Source of the DNA: Picosynechococcus sp. PCC 7117
GTDB taxonomy: Bacteria; Cyanobacteriota; Cyanobacteriia; Cyanobacteriales; MRBY01
Length of the DNA stretch: 64,000 nucleotides
Direction: 5' to 3'
Assembly: GCF_001693275.1 (NCBI RefSeq)
Contig: NZ_CP016477.1
Coordinates: 868,001 to 932,000, forward strand
Shown piece by piece: positions 20,934 to 31,201 of the stretch (within the stretch, counting starts at the first letter, position 1; every line of letters begins with the position of its first letter). The notes below the pieces were generated by a model, which saw only the letters and a program-made list of their open reading frames with translations, made no database searches and was not told the origin of the DNA. Made by a program: the position numbers and the translations under genes.

Positions 20934-22136
20934 CTAGACTTTTGCATGAACTTTCAGGGGTTCTGAGGTCGTACTTTGGTTCCACTTAGAAGTACAGAGG
21001 ATTCGGGAGCGATCGCAGCGATCCACATATTTCTTCGCGATTTCTGTGACCTCTAACATCAATCCCTTATCGAGCTTGGTCGGTTCTAGGCCCATATCGA
21101 GGAAACACTGATTATCCACATACAGTTCGTTTTCTGCTGCTTCATTCCGGGGATTTTCTAAATATTGAATTTCTGCCCCAGCGATATTCGCCACCATCTG
21201 CGCCAGATCCCGGACGCGGTGGGTTTCCGTCATCTGGTTGAGAATTTTGACTCGTTCCCCTTTCGCTGGAGGATTACTGATCGCCAGTTCAACACAACGC
21301 ACCGTATCTTGAATATGAATAAAAGCACGGGTTTGGCCGCCAGTACCATGGACAGTCAACGGATGGCCTACAGCTGCCTGCATCAAAAAGCGATTCAGCA
21401 CGGTGCCATAGTCGCCGTCATAGTCAAAGCGATTGATGAGCCGCTCGTCCATTGCTGTTTCTGCGGTGTTCGTACCCCAAACAATCCCTTGGTGCAAGTC
21501 AGTGACGCGGACTTGGTCGTTTTTGTTGTAGTAGGCAAAAAATAGTTGATCCTGGGTTTTGGTCATGTGATAGATGCTGCCAGGATTTGCCGGGTGCAGA
21601 ATTTGCTTCTCGATCACTTTGCCTTCTTCGGTGACCACCTGAACATCGAGGTAGCCTTCGGGGATCTTCATCCCGGCGGTACCGTAACCATAAACCCCCA
21701 TGGTGCCGAGGTGTACCACGTGGATATCAAGGCCGGATTCCACAATGGCACAAAGTACGTTATTGGTTCCGTTTAGATTGTTATCGACGGTATAACGCTT
21801 GTGCTTGGGAGACTTCATGGAATAAGGAGCGGCCCGCTGTTCGGCGAAGTGAACGACCACATCCGGTTGATAGTCAACGAATAGCTTGAGAAGCTGGTCA
21901 TATTCGTGGGCAATATCGAAGTTGAAGAACTGAATTGTTTTGCCAGTGAGTTCTTTCCATGCTCTGAGCCTGACCGACATTGGGCTAATCGGCGTCAGTG
22001 ATGTTACTTCCAGTTCGTTATCAATGTTTCTTCTGGAAAGGTTATCAACAATAACAACATCATGACCTGTTTTCGACAGATGCAATGCTGTGGGCCAGCC
22101 GCAAAACCCATCTCCACCCAGAACAATAATTTTCAT
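20934..22136 (-). CDS. sqdB: UDP-sulfoquinovose synthase
   Basis: 400 residues. SqdB converts UDP-glucose and sulfite to UDP-sulfoquinovose, the head-group donor of the thylakoid sulfolipid SQDG. It is an extended SDR enzyme: G-G-D-G-F-C-G-W (residues 8-15) binds NAD; the catalytic triad is Thr145 with Tyr189 and Lys193 (Y-H-M-T-K). The R-R-N-I-D and S-M-K-S-P blocks are typical of SQD1. AAGGAG ahead of ATG 22136 is a strong ribosome site. The sulfolipid glycosyltransferase sqdX is not adjacent. Confidence 0.96.
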   Translation of the reverse strand: MKIIVLGGDGFCGWPTALHLSKTGHDVVIVDNLSRRNIDNELEVTSLTPISPMSVRLRAWKELTGKTIQFFNFDIAHEYDQLLKLFVDYQPDVVVHFAEQRAAPYSMKSPKHKRYTVDNNLNGTNNVLCAIVESGLDIHVVHLGTMGVYGYGTAGMKIPEGYLDVQVVTEEGKVIEKQILHPANPGSIYHMTKTQDQLFFAYYNKNDQVRVTDLHQGIVWGTNTAETAMDERLINRFDYDGDYGTVLNRFLMQAAVGHPLTVHGTGGQTRAFIHIQDTVRCVELAISNPPAKGERVKILNQMTETHRVRDLAQMVANIAGAEIQYLENPRNEAAENELYVDNQCFLDMGLEPTKLDKGLMLEVTEIAKKYVDRCDRSRILCTSKWNQSTTSEPLKVHAKV

Positions 22137-22509
22137 GGATTCAACTCCTTAGGTTTTTTATTTTGGTGCTTTAAAAAGTAATGTGCATGGTGTGTACTCC
22201 CGGAAAATTTTTTGGGGTTCATGGTACGCCATACATATATTCCCGAGTTTGTAGAAAAGGATGACTTCAAAGGGGATGTCGGGTATTTGGATCAAAACAA
22301 AATGCTCGAAATTAAAGCAAATCGTTGAAATCATCCCACATTATAGACGGTTGGGTCGTTCCCTGAGATCATCTTGCACGGGGTTAATGGACTTTTAATC
22401 CAGGCTAGCGTAGGGATAAATCGCTGTTAATCTGGGCTTAAAACCTAGGGACTAACAGATCATGGGCAAGGCGATCGCCACCTAATGCCTTTGGACTAGC
22501 GCCTTTCGA
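22137..22509. other. Intergenic region upstream of sqdB
   Basis: 373 bases. It must contain the sqdB promoter. One HIP1 site lies near 22470. No gene, hairpin with T-run, or RNA recognised. Confidence 0.4.
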
Positions 22510-23713
22510 CTAGGGCAAATGGGGAAACTCAGACTCTCCGGCGACAACAATGCGATTACGCCCCTGTTGTTTGGCTAAATAGAGAGCTTGGTCGGCTTTT
22601 TTCACAAACGTTAGGGGTTTTTCCTGGCTCTGGGGGATACCACTGACAACACCAAGGCTGACGGTAACAATTGCCTCATTTATCTCCGTTGCATTGTGGG
22701 CAATCTGAAGCTCTAAAACAGTTCGTCGAATCCGCTTGGCGACGATGGTTGCGCCTTCCTGAGTCGTATTCGGTAAGACAACCACAAACTCCTCTCCCCC
22801 ATAGCGAGCCACTAAATCTGCCGGTCGTTTGAGGAGGTGTTTCACTGCTTGGGCAATTTGAATCAGACATTCATCTCCCTGTTGGTGACCATAGGAATCG
22901 TTGTAGCGCTTGAAGTAGTCCACATCAAAGAGAATTAAAGCGAGGGGTTTTTGCTCGCGGTAGAGACGATGCCACTCCGCCGCGAGCCGTTGATTAAAAC
23001 AACGTCGGTTGGCAATTTGAGTTAAACCGTCTAAATGGACTAATTTTTGTAATTCTTGGTTGGTCTGCCGGAGGAGTGCTTCACTGCGACGTAATTCTTT
23101 TGTTCTTTCTAAAATGAGCTTTGTGGAATTATCCAGAGCTTTCTTTAGGGAAGCTTGGGCGCGGCTCCGTTCTTCCACGACCGCTGAGAGGAGCAGAGAA
23201 CTGAGGGCAAATACCCCCATAAAGGACTGTAAAAACAATAAAGATTGATTTTGGGACTCTAAAACAAAGACACCCAAACCATGGGCAGTTGTATAAATAG
23301 CCAAGATAGAAACAATGCTGACCAATAGGCTTGACACAAAAGCACCGTAGCGAAACACTGTCCAATTTAAGATCAGCAGCAATAGGTAAGCAACGGGATA
23401 ACTTTGAATAAAAATACTCCAGCTCACACTGATGAAAACAGCTAAAATCAGCAACATCTCGATGACATGGTAGGGGATTTTTCGGCTAAAAAAGTCCTTC
23501 CCCAGGAGAATTACCGGGGTGAAAATCAAGTGAGCCAAAGTGCTCGCCAGCCACCAAGTAAACCAATTTAAGCCATACTGTCCCCATTCCATACGTTCTG
23601 CAAACACAATACTGGTGACACCAATGAATGCAGAGGCCATTGGCGAAAGGGTTGCAGCCGTGATGTAGGTTAAAACGCCTCGAACTTGATTAAAAAAATG
23701 TCGGCTCTGGGAA
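22510..23713 (-). pseudogene. MASE1-GGDEF diguanylate cyclase gene, 3' part (split by IS element)
   Basis: The 3' part of a diguanylate cyclase gene. From the first internal ATG (23640) a 376-residue product could be made. It keeps the last helices of a MASE1 membrane sensor (to about residue 160), a coiled coil, and a full GGDEF domain with the catalytic G-G-E-E-F (Y-G-G-E-E-F-V-V-V) and F-D-V-D-Y-F-K metal/substrate residues. The 5' part is at 24501-24847 beyond the IS element. Joining at the seven-base target duplication gives an unbroken 516-codon frame. The remaining fragment could still make cyclic di-GMP if expressed, without normal sensing. Confidence 0.9.
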
Positions 23714-23720
23714 TATTTTT
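23714..23720. repeat. Target-site duplication, left copy
   Basis: TATTTTT, identical to 24501-24507 on the other side of the IS element. The neighbouring sequence is T-rich, so the exact length could be seven or eight. Confidence 0.75.
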
Positions 23721-23783
23721 GGTGGTACTAAAAGGGTAATGACGGTTTTGTTAAGGTAGAACGGAAGTCATTGACTCCGACCC

Positions 23784-24083
23784 ATGCCTCAATGTCCCAG
23801 CTGTCAATCCCAACATACAGTCAAAAATGGGCACATCCACAACGGTAAACAGCGCTTTCTCTGCAAGCAATGCGGTCGTCAATTCGTGGAACATCCCACC
23901 AATAAACTCATTGATGCTGAAACCCGCGCTCTGATTGACCGTCTGCTTTTCGAACGTATTTCGATGGCCGGCATCGCCAGAGCTGTTCAAGTTTCTGAAC
24001 AATGGCTGCAAAATTACGTCAATATGAAAGCAGCACAAGTACCAAGAAGGGCCAAAGTTGTCCCCAAAAAAAGGGGTCTTTAA
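23784..24083 (+). CDS. insA: IS1-type InsA (DNA-binding, zinc ribbon)
   Basis: 99 residues. Two CxxC pairs (C-P-S-C at 4-7 and C-K-Q-C at 28-31) form a zinc ribbon, followed by a helix-turn-helix (S-M-A-G-I-A-R-A-V-Q-V-S). In IS1 this product binds the ends and represses transposition. Near its 3' end seven A residues (24066-24072) provide the slippery site for -1 frameshifting into InsB. ATG 23784. Confidence 0.9.
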   Translation: MPQCPSCQSQHTVKNGHIHNGKQRFLCKQCGRQFVEHPTNKLIDAETRALIDRLLFERISMAGIARAVQVSEQWLQNYVNMKAAQVPRRAKVVPKKRGL

Positions 24084-24493
24084 AGGTGCAGTGTGACGAA
24101 CTCTGGTCTTTTGTTGACCACAAAGGCAATAAACAGTGGGTCTGGCTGGCCCTTGACGTTCAAACCCGGGAAATTATTGGTCTGCACGTTGGTTGCCGTG
24201 GTCGAGAGAGTGCAAAAGCACTGTGGGCGTCATTGCCTGGGGTATATCGGCAATGTGGAGTCTTCTACACGGATGAGTGGGAAGCCTACCGTGGCGTATT
24301 CCCTTCAAAGCGTCATCGGGTGGTTAGCAAACAGAGTGGTAAAACCAGTTATATTGAGCGCTTTAATTGTACTGTGAGGCAAAGGATGTCACGGTTTGTG
24401 AGACGCAGTCTAGCCTTCTCCAAGTGTGTATTTAATCACATTGGACTATTGTGGAATTTCATCCATCACTACAATTCCTCATTACCCCTTTAG
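24002..24493 (+). CDS. insB: IS1-type InsB transposase (expressed by -1 frameshift from insA)
   Basis: The catalytic part, in the -1 frame to insA. The DDE residues are seen as C-D-E-L-W, Y-T-D-E-W and Y-I-E-R-F-N; a final R-R-S-L-A-F-S-K block is typical of IS1. The natural product is a fusion reading 23784 to 24493 through the A7 run at 24066-24072; the apparent start at 24002 is only the first in-frame start-type codon. The stop lies within the right inverted repeat. Confidence 0.9.
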   Translation: MAAKLRQYESSTSTKKGQSCPQKKGSLKVQCDELWSFVDHKGNKQWVWLALDVQTREIIGLHVGCRGRESAKALWASLPGVYRQCGVFYTDEWEAYRGVFPSKRHRVVSKQSGKTSYIERFNCTVRQRMSRFVRRSLAFSKCVFNHIGLLWNFIHHYNSSLPL

Positions 24494-24500
24494 TACTACC

Positions 24501-24847
24501 TATTTTTTTAGGATAAAACGAGCCAACAGAGGCTGTACTAAATTGCCAGCAATGCAACCAAAGTTAACCCAAAAGAAAGCCTGAATACTAATATTTGGAT
24601 CCCGCTCGATCAAATCAAAAGAAATAACCCAAAGGGAACCTAGGGCAATGCTCGGTAAGATTTTATTGCCAAAAAGAAGAATTAAACCCAATGTCAATCC
24701 CGAAGGAAGCCATACTGAAGCGACGGTTCCCGGCAGGGTGGTAAAAACTAGACTGATTTCCGCGGTCCAGGCATAGGCGATCGCCAAGCAGATATTGAGG
24801 CCGAACCATCGCAGCCATCGACTGTGTAGCAGTTGGAGAAAATCCAT
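24501..24847 (-). pseudogene. MASE1-GGDEF diguanylate cyclase gene, 5' part (split by IS element)
   Basis: Encodes about 115 residues of an N-terminal MASE1 sensor: helix 1 (L-N-I-C-L-A-I-A-Y-A-W-T-A-E-I-S), then V-W-L-P-S-G-L-T-L-G and further helices. The frame runs into the IS end and stops there (L-K-K-stop). The same MASE1 pattern (A-Y-Y-G-T-A-E-I-S ... P-I-W-P-P-D-G) is present in the hybrid kinase at 44614. With the IS removed, this part joins 23713-22510 in phase. Confidence 0.9.
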
Positions 24848-25030
24848 AGTACCAGTAATTGGGGAGGAACGTTAACAAGAATTAAACAGCAAAAAGAAAC
24901 TGGTTTCTACCAGCTCAAAATCAATTTCACAACGGGTTATTGAGAGTTAAAAGATAGTCTGTCAAATAGGAATATAGTTATTATCATAGGTGAGAAATTG
25001 GGTTTCAAAAAATATGATTTTTATGAGTTT

Positions 25031-26272
25031 TTAAGGTGGAGAAAGACGGCGACGGCGTGGCACTAAATGTCGCGGAATTTCCCAATATTGACTAGCTTGC
25101 CCAAGGGGAGACCATAAAGCATCAGTTTGGGTAATATGAATTGTTTTTTGGGGGAGAAAATTCGGCTGAATGTCTAAGGTGTGAATAATTTCTTGGGCAA
25201 TTTTTTGGGCCAGGAGCGGCAGCACGGCATTGCCAATTTCTCGGAAGCCATGCCAAACCTTGCGATGAAACTGAAACCAATCGGGGAAGGTATGTAGGCG
25301 GGCGGCTTCGCGGATCGAAATGCAGCGGGGCAGTTGGTAATGAATCGGTCTAGGGGCAGTAAAGGAGCCTTTTTCGGTGGGAGTACCAGCGCGGAGGGTG
25401 TTGCTGAGACCCTGGGCATCCAGCTTAAAGAGGCGACTAATGGCTTCTTTTTTGCCGGGGGGAGTCGCTCGGAAACGGGCTTGGATTTCGGGTTGATGCT
25501 GAGAACCGAGGTGGCCCCAAAGAAAATGAGTGTCTAATTGGCGGGAATGGCAATGGTGAAACTGCTCATGGAGCGATCGCCCAAAGGTTCCCAAAGGTTC
25601 GGGGGGGACAATGCCCCGGTCAATGTCTGTAAAAACAGGGATAGTTTCTAAATCGGCGATCGCCTCGTGGACAGTAACATAGGGTGCTAGGCCGGGGCCA
25701 TGGCTCGGCGCTGGATAGGCCACCGGGGGGACATCCCGACGATATCCCAAGAGAATTAAGCGTTTACGTCGTTGGGGAGCGCCGTAGTCAGCACCATTAA
25801 GCACCTGGGGGGGCAAAACATGGTAGCCAGCCTCCCCTAAAGATTGGCAAAGCTGTTGTAGCATCCCTTGGTGGCGTTGCCCAGTCAGGCCCTGGACATT
25901 TTCAAAAATGAAATATTTGGGTTGAATATCCCGCAACAGACGGACATATTCAAAGATCAATTGATTGCGCGGGTCACCCAATTGTCGTTTGCCCATCACC
26001 GAAAATCCCTGGCAGGGAGGGCCACCCGTGAGTAAATCAATGTCTGCCGTTGGATAGCCACGCCGTTCGATGGCTTGGCGCATTTCTGGCCATTGCAGGT
26101 GACGAATATCCCGGCAAAAGGTGACGCCATAGGGAAAATTGACTTCGTGAACGAGGGCATGGACGGGATCAATCTCTACCGCTGCGACCACATCAAAGCC
26201 CGCCGCTTCTAGCCCCAGGGACATTCCGCCGCATCCGGCAAACAAATCAATGGCTAGGGGCCTTTGGTTCAC
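25031..26272 (-). CDS. DNA (cytosine-5) methyltransferase, orphan
   Basis: 413 residues from a GTG at 26272, with GGGAG eight bases upstream. All m5C motifs are present in order: motif I D-L-F-A-G-C-G-G (9-16), motif IV G-P-P-C-Q-G-F-S with catalytic Cys87, motif VI E-N-V (124-126), motif VIII Q-R-R-K-R (167-171), and motif X G-N-A-V-L-P near the C-terminus. It methylates a cytosine at C5; the target is set by the variable region between VIII and IX. No restriction endonuclease is adjacent. A related orphan enzyme in Synechocystis methylates CGATCG, the core of HIP1, which is abundant here; this target is inference. Confidence 0.92.
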   Translation of the reverse strand: MNQRPLAIDLFAGCGGMSLGLEAAGFDVVAAVEIDPVHALVHEVNFPYGVTFCRDIRHLQWPEMRQAIERRGYPTADIDLLTGGPPCQGFSVMGKRQLGDPRNQLIFEYVRLLRDIQPKYFIFENVQGLTGQRHQGMLQQLCQSLGEAGYHVLPPQVLNGADYGAPQRRKRLILLGYRRDVPPVAYPAPSHGPGLAPYVTVHEAIADLETIPVFTDIDRGIVPPEPLGTFGRSLHEQFHHCHSRQLDTHFLWGHLGSQHQPEIQARFRATPPGKKEAISRLFKLDAQGLSNTLRAGTPTEKGSFTAPRPIHYQLPRCISIREAARLHTFPDWFQFHRKVWHGFREIGNAVLPLLAQKIAQEIIHTLDIQPNFLPQKTIHITQTDALWSPLGQASQYWEIPRHLVPRRRRLSPP

Positions 26273-26326
26273 AGTGCGCTCCCAGTAAGTGTTTGCAATT
26301 CTCTTTAATGCTAAAGGGTTTTGGCC

Positions 26327-27673
26327 CTATAGAGCTTGGCAAAGATGACGAAAATGATCGCCCCGGTGCTCGAAACTGCGGTATTGATCGAAGCTGGCAC
26401 AGGCGGGAGAGAGGAGCACTGTTTTCGGTTGATAGGTCGGAATTAAGGCAACACTGCGGGCGATCGCCTTTTCTAGGGTTTCAACGATTTCGTACTGGGT
26501 GTAATCGCTCTCTTGGAGTAACTGAGCAAACTGGGGGGCCGCCTCACCAATTAAAAGCACCGTCGCTGCCTTTTCTTTAATTTTTTTGATCCAGGCCTCG
26601 GCATTACCGGCTTTGGGTTCGCCCCCAGCAATGAGAATCACCGGGCCAGGGGCCGCATTTAAGCCCACCTCAGCAGCATCATAGTTCGTTGCTTTACTGT
26701 CGTTGATAAAATCAACCCCCTGATGCTGGCAAATGAACTCGAGACGATGGGGCACCCCAGGAAAAGTAGCAATAGCCTCGGCGATCGCCCCTTTGTCAAT
26801 ATTTGCTAACCGGGCGGCGGCGATCGCCAAGAGTAAGTTCTGGAGATTATGGTCGCCGACCATTTTGAGTAGAGAAACAGGAATTACCAATTCCCCAAAG
26901 GCTTTCACCCAAGCATCCTGGATAAATACCCCCCGTTTAGGATCGCACGGTAAATGTTCTGCTCCCTTGATGCTTGTCCAATAGGCGTCAGGCCATTGCT
27001 CTGCCTGCGATCGCAAAAACGGATCATCCCCATTCAAGACTTGGCGGCGACTGCGCTCAATGAGGGACGCTTTGATGCTGTGATAATTGTCGAGGGTGTA
27101 GTGGCGGGCGAGGTGGTCTGGTGTGAAGGTCGTCCACACGCCAATTTGAGGACAGAGGGTCGGCGCAGATTCGATTTGATAGCTACTAATTTCGGCCACA
27201 ATCCACTCTGGGGTGGCTTCTCCCAACGCAAGCTCACAGGCGGCATGGCCAATATTCCCGCAGGCAGGGCCACCCCGACCCGCTACCTGAAAAATTGCTT
27301 CGACCAGGGCCGTAGTGGTGGTTTTACCATTTGTGCCCGTAATGCCGACCCAGGGTTTTTGGTCTAAATTGCGCCAGGCCAGTTCCATCTCGCCGATGGT
27401 GTCAATGCCTTGATCCCGCGCCTCTTTCAGAAAAGGAATATCCCAGGGTACCCCCGGACTGACGACGATTAAATCCGGGCGATCGCCTTCTTCCAAACTG
27501 GGGGTATGGCCGAGTTTGACCGTAATCCCTTGGGCCGACAGCTCCTGTTGCACTGCCACGAGGGATTCATCCGTTTGGCGATCGCCTAAGACCACCTCCC
27601 AACCTTGCCGCTTTAAAAGCCGTGCTGCCGCAATTCCTGAACGACCAATGCCAATGACGAGCGCCTGAGCCAT
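26327..27673 (-). CDS. murD: UDP-N-acetylmuramoylalanine--D-glutamate ligase
   Basis: 448 residues. Adds D-glutamate to UDP-MurNAc-L-Ala in peptidoglycan synthesis, in the cytoplasm. The start has a Rossmann motif (V-I-G-I-G-R-S-G). The Mur-ligase P-loop is [12 protein letters not shown] (about 110-121), followed by H-L-A-R-H and N-D-S-K-A-T-N at about 325-331, both Mur signatures. Single gene between the methylase and the response regulator. Confidence 0.96.
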   Translation of the reverse strand: MAQALVIGIGRSGIAAARLLKRQGWEVVLGDRQTDESLVAVQQELSAQGITVKLGHTPSLEEGDRPDLIVVSPGVPWDIPFLKEARDQGIDTIGEMELAWRNLDQKPWVGITGTNGKTTTTALVEAIFQVAGRGGPACGNIGHAACELALGEATPEWIVAEISSYQIESAPTLCPQIGVWTTFTPDHLARHYTLDNYHSIKASLIERSRRQVLNGDDPFLRSQAEQWPDAYWTSIKGAEHLPCDPKRGVFIQDAWVKAFGELVIPVSLLKMVGDHNLQNLLLAIAAARLANIDKGAIAEAIATFPGVPHRLEFICQHQGVDFINDSKATNYDAAEVGLNAAPGPVILIAGGEPKAGNAEAWIKKIKEKAATVLLIGEAAPQFAQLLQESDYTQYEIVETLEKAIARSVALIPTYQPKTVLLSPACASFDQYRSFEHRGDHFRHLCQAL

Positions 27674-27730
27674 ACCATCTCTGTCGAAATAATGTGATCG
27701 CTGATTGTACCGAATTATGGCTGCTTTCCC

Positions 27731-28486
27731 CTAACCAAATCGATAGCCAAAGCCCCGCACTGTGATCAAATATTCCGGCTGACTCGGATCTAACTCTAGC
27801 TTTTCCCGTAACCAGCGGATATGCACATCGACCGTTTTTGTATCCCCTAGAAAATCAGCACCCCAAACCTGTTCAATTAACTGATCCCGTGACCAGACCC
27901 GGCGCGGATAGCTCATAAACAATTCCAATAAACGATATTCCTTGGGCGATAAACTCACTTCCTCACCCCGCACCGTCACCCGACACTCCTCCGGGAACAA
28001 AGAAATATCCTTAAACTGACGTACCGAATTTTTAGGCGTGCTCCGGATAAACTGCTGACGCCGCAACAGCGCACGGCACCGGGCCACCAACTCCCGCAGA
28101 CTAAACGGTTTGGTTAAATAATCATCTGCACCCACCTCTAGGCCCAATACCCGGTCTGTTTCACTTGCCTTGGCACTTAGAACTAAAATCGGAATTGTGT
28201 TTCCCTGATATCTCAAAAAACGACACAGGTCTAAGCCATTCACTTCCGGCAACATAATATCTAGAATCACCAAATCCAGAGGCATATCCGGGGCATTGAA
28301 TTCTGGATTTTGCAGCATATTCAAGCCTGTGCGGCCATTATCCGCAAAAAAGACCTCATAGCCTTCTTCCTCTAAACCCATCACAATCATGTCACGAATG
28401 ACTGCCTCGTCCTCCACTACTAGGATCCGTGCTTTCGTCGATAGCTCAGCATCTAGGGTATGTGACATCAAATCAAGGGAGAGCAT
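27731..28486 (-). CDS. OmpR/PhoB-family response regulator
   Basis: 251 residues. The receiver domain (residues 20-135) has the acidic pair E-D-E, the phosphorylated Asp in V-I-L-D-I-M-L-P and the conserved Lys in T-K-P-F. The winged-helix DNA-binding domain follows (about 155-250), ending T-V-R-G-F-G-Y-R-F-G. It resembles the cyanobacterial SphR-type regulators, but the exact orthologue is not certain. No histidine kinase is adjacent; the gene lies 114 bases downstream of the GAF-domain protein on the same strand, so a light- or bilin-linked input is possible. ATG 28486; a second ATG at 28468 is an alternative. Confidence 0.88.
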   Translation of the reverse strand: MLSLDLMSHTLDAELSTKARILVVEDEAVIRDMIVMGLEEEGYEVFFADNGRTGLNMLQNPEFNAPDMPLDLVILDIMLPEVNGLDLCRFLRYQGNTIPILVLSAKASETDRVLGLEVGADDYLTKPFSLRELVARCRALLRRQQFIRSTPKNSVRQFKDISLFPEECRVTVRGEEVSLSPKEYRLLELFMSYPRRVWSRDQLIEQVWGADFLGDTKTVDVHIRWLREKLELDPSQPEYLITVRGFGYRFG

Positions 28487-28600
28487 AAAAATAAATTATT
28501 TACAGGGTTACGCCAACATATACATCAAAAGGCAGAGATTTGGCTAGTACATTGTGATTTCCTATACATTCACACTGCCAAGTTTAGCCAGGGTCAGGAT

Positions 28601-29089
28601 TTAGTCCATGAGTTGTAAATCACCAGCTAGGGTTTGTGCCTGTTGTCGCACAAACTCCACCTCCTCCGCTAGCCAAGTCCGGACTTCATGGTGATGAGCC
28701 GCTAACAATCCCCACAAACGTTGATCGACAATGATTGGCGCAACCAGATCGGCCCGCACCCGAATTGATCGTAAAAAGTCCAGGTGACAAGGGTCAAAAT
28801 CACTTGCCTCAATATCTGTAATTTGTAGGATTCTGCCTTGGAGATACCGTTGGGCATAATCACCATTAAAACAATCATCGGCCCCCGTCGAGCCTAAAAT
28901 CGAAAATTCACTCTGGCTCAGGGATTCAATGATCACCTGCCCTTTCCATTCCCGGTAGAAATAATAAATGACAACCCGACTCACCCGGAGTTGCCAGCGT
29001 GTTTGATCAGTGGCCTGTTGTAACAATTGATTACGAGTCAGGGTGCGATTTAATCGCTCGTTCACTCGATTAAGACTTCGATCAAACAT
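28601..29089 (-). CDS. Stand-alone GAF protein with cyanobacteriochrome-like cysteines
   Basis: 162 residues, a single phytochrome-type GAF domain and nothing else. Residues 71-74 read D-D-C-F (the DXCF motif with the second cysteine, Cys73); residues 101-102 are C-H, where the canonical bilin-binding cysteine sits (Cys101). The 28-residue spacing equals that of DXCF cyanobacteriochromes such as TePixJ (Cys494/Cys522). The following V-R-A-D-L-V-A-P-I and L-W-G-L-L-A-A-H-H blocks are also family-typical. It could bind phycocyanobilin and sense blue/green light, passing the signal by protein contact. It lies just upstream of an OmpR-type regulator. A non-photochemical GAF sensor is the alternative. 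Confidence 0.75.
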   Translation of the reverse strand: MFDRSLNRVNERLNRTLTRNQLLQQATDQTRWQLRVSRVVIYYFYREWKGQVIIESLSQSEFSILGSTGADDCFNGDYAQRYLQGRILQITDIEASDFDPCHLDFLRSIRVRADLVAPIIVDQRLWGLLAAHHHEVRTWLAEEVEFVRQQAQTLAGDLQLMD

Positions 29090-29312
29090 ATTCGGCTGCT
29101 AGTTTTATTACCTTCGATTTTATAAAGATCTCCTTCACTTTGGGAATTAATGATGAATTTCCTCGGAGGGCGCTCCAGTTTTAACCTGCTTTGGCAAGGG
29201 ATCTGTCTTGAACAAAAAAGCCCTGACAAACCGTAGTGGCTCCCAGGGCAGAGATTAACAACTTGCTGAAATTGCACGATAGTGTGACTAGCAGAAGCTC
29301 ACAGCAATGTTT

Positions 29313-31201
<1,889 letters not shown>

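Larger units (their letters stand above)
23721..24500 (+). mobile_element. IS1-family insertion sequence, 780 bp
   Basis: Terminal inverted repeats start with GGTGGTACTAAAAGGGTAAT on the left and GGTAGTACTAAAGGGGTAAT on the right (reverse complement); 20 of the first 22 positions match. A seven-base direct duplication flanks it. It encodes a zinc-ribbon InsA-like protein and a DDE-type InsB, joined by a -1 frameshift, the arrangement of IS1. The ends, both genes and the target duplication are intact, so it may be active and the insertion recent. It disrupts a MASE1-GGDEF gene. Confidence 0.93.
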
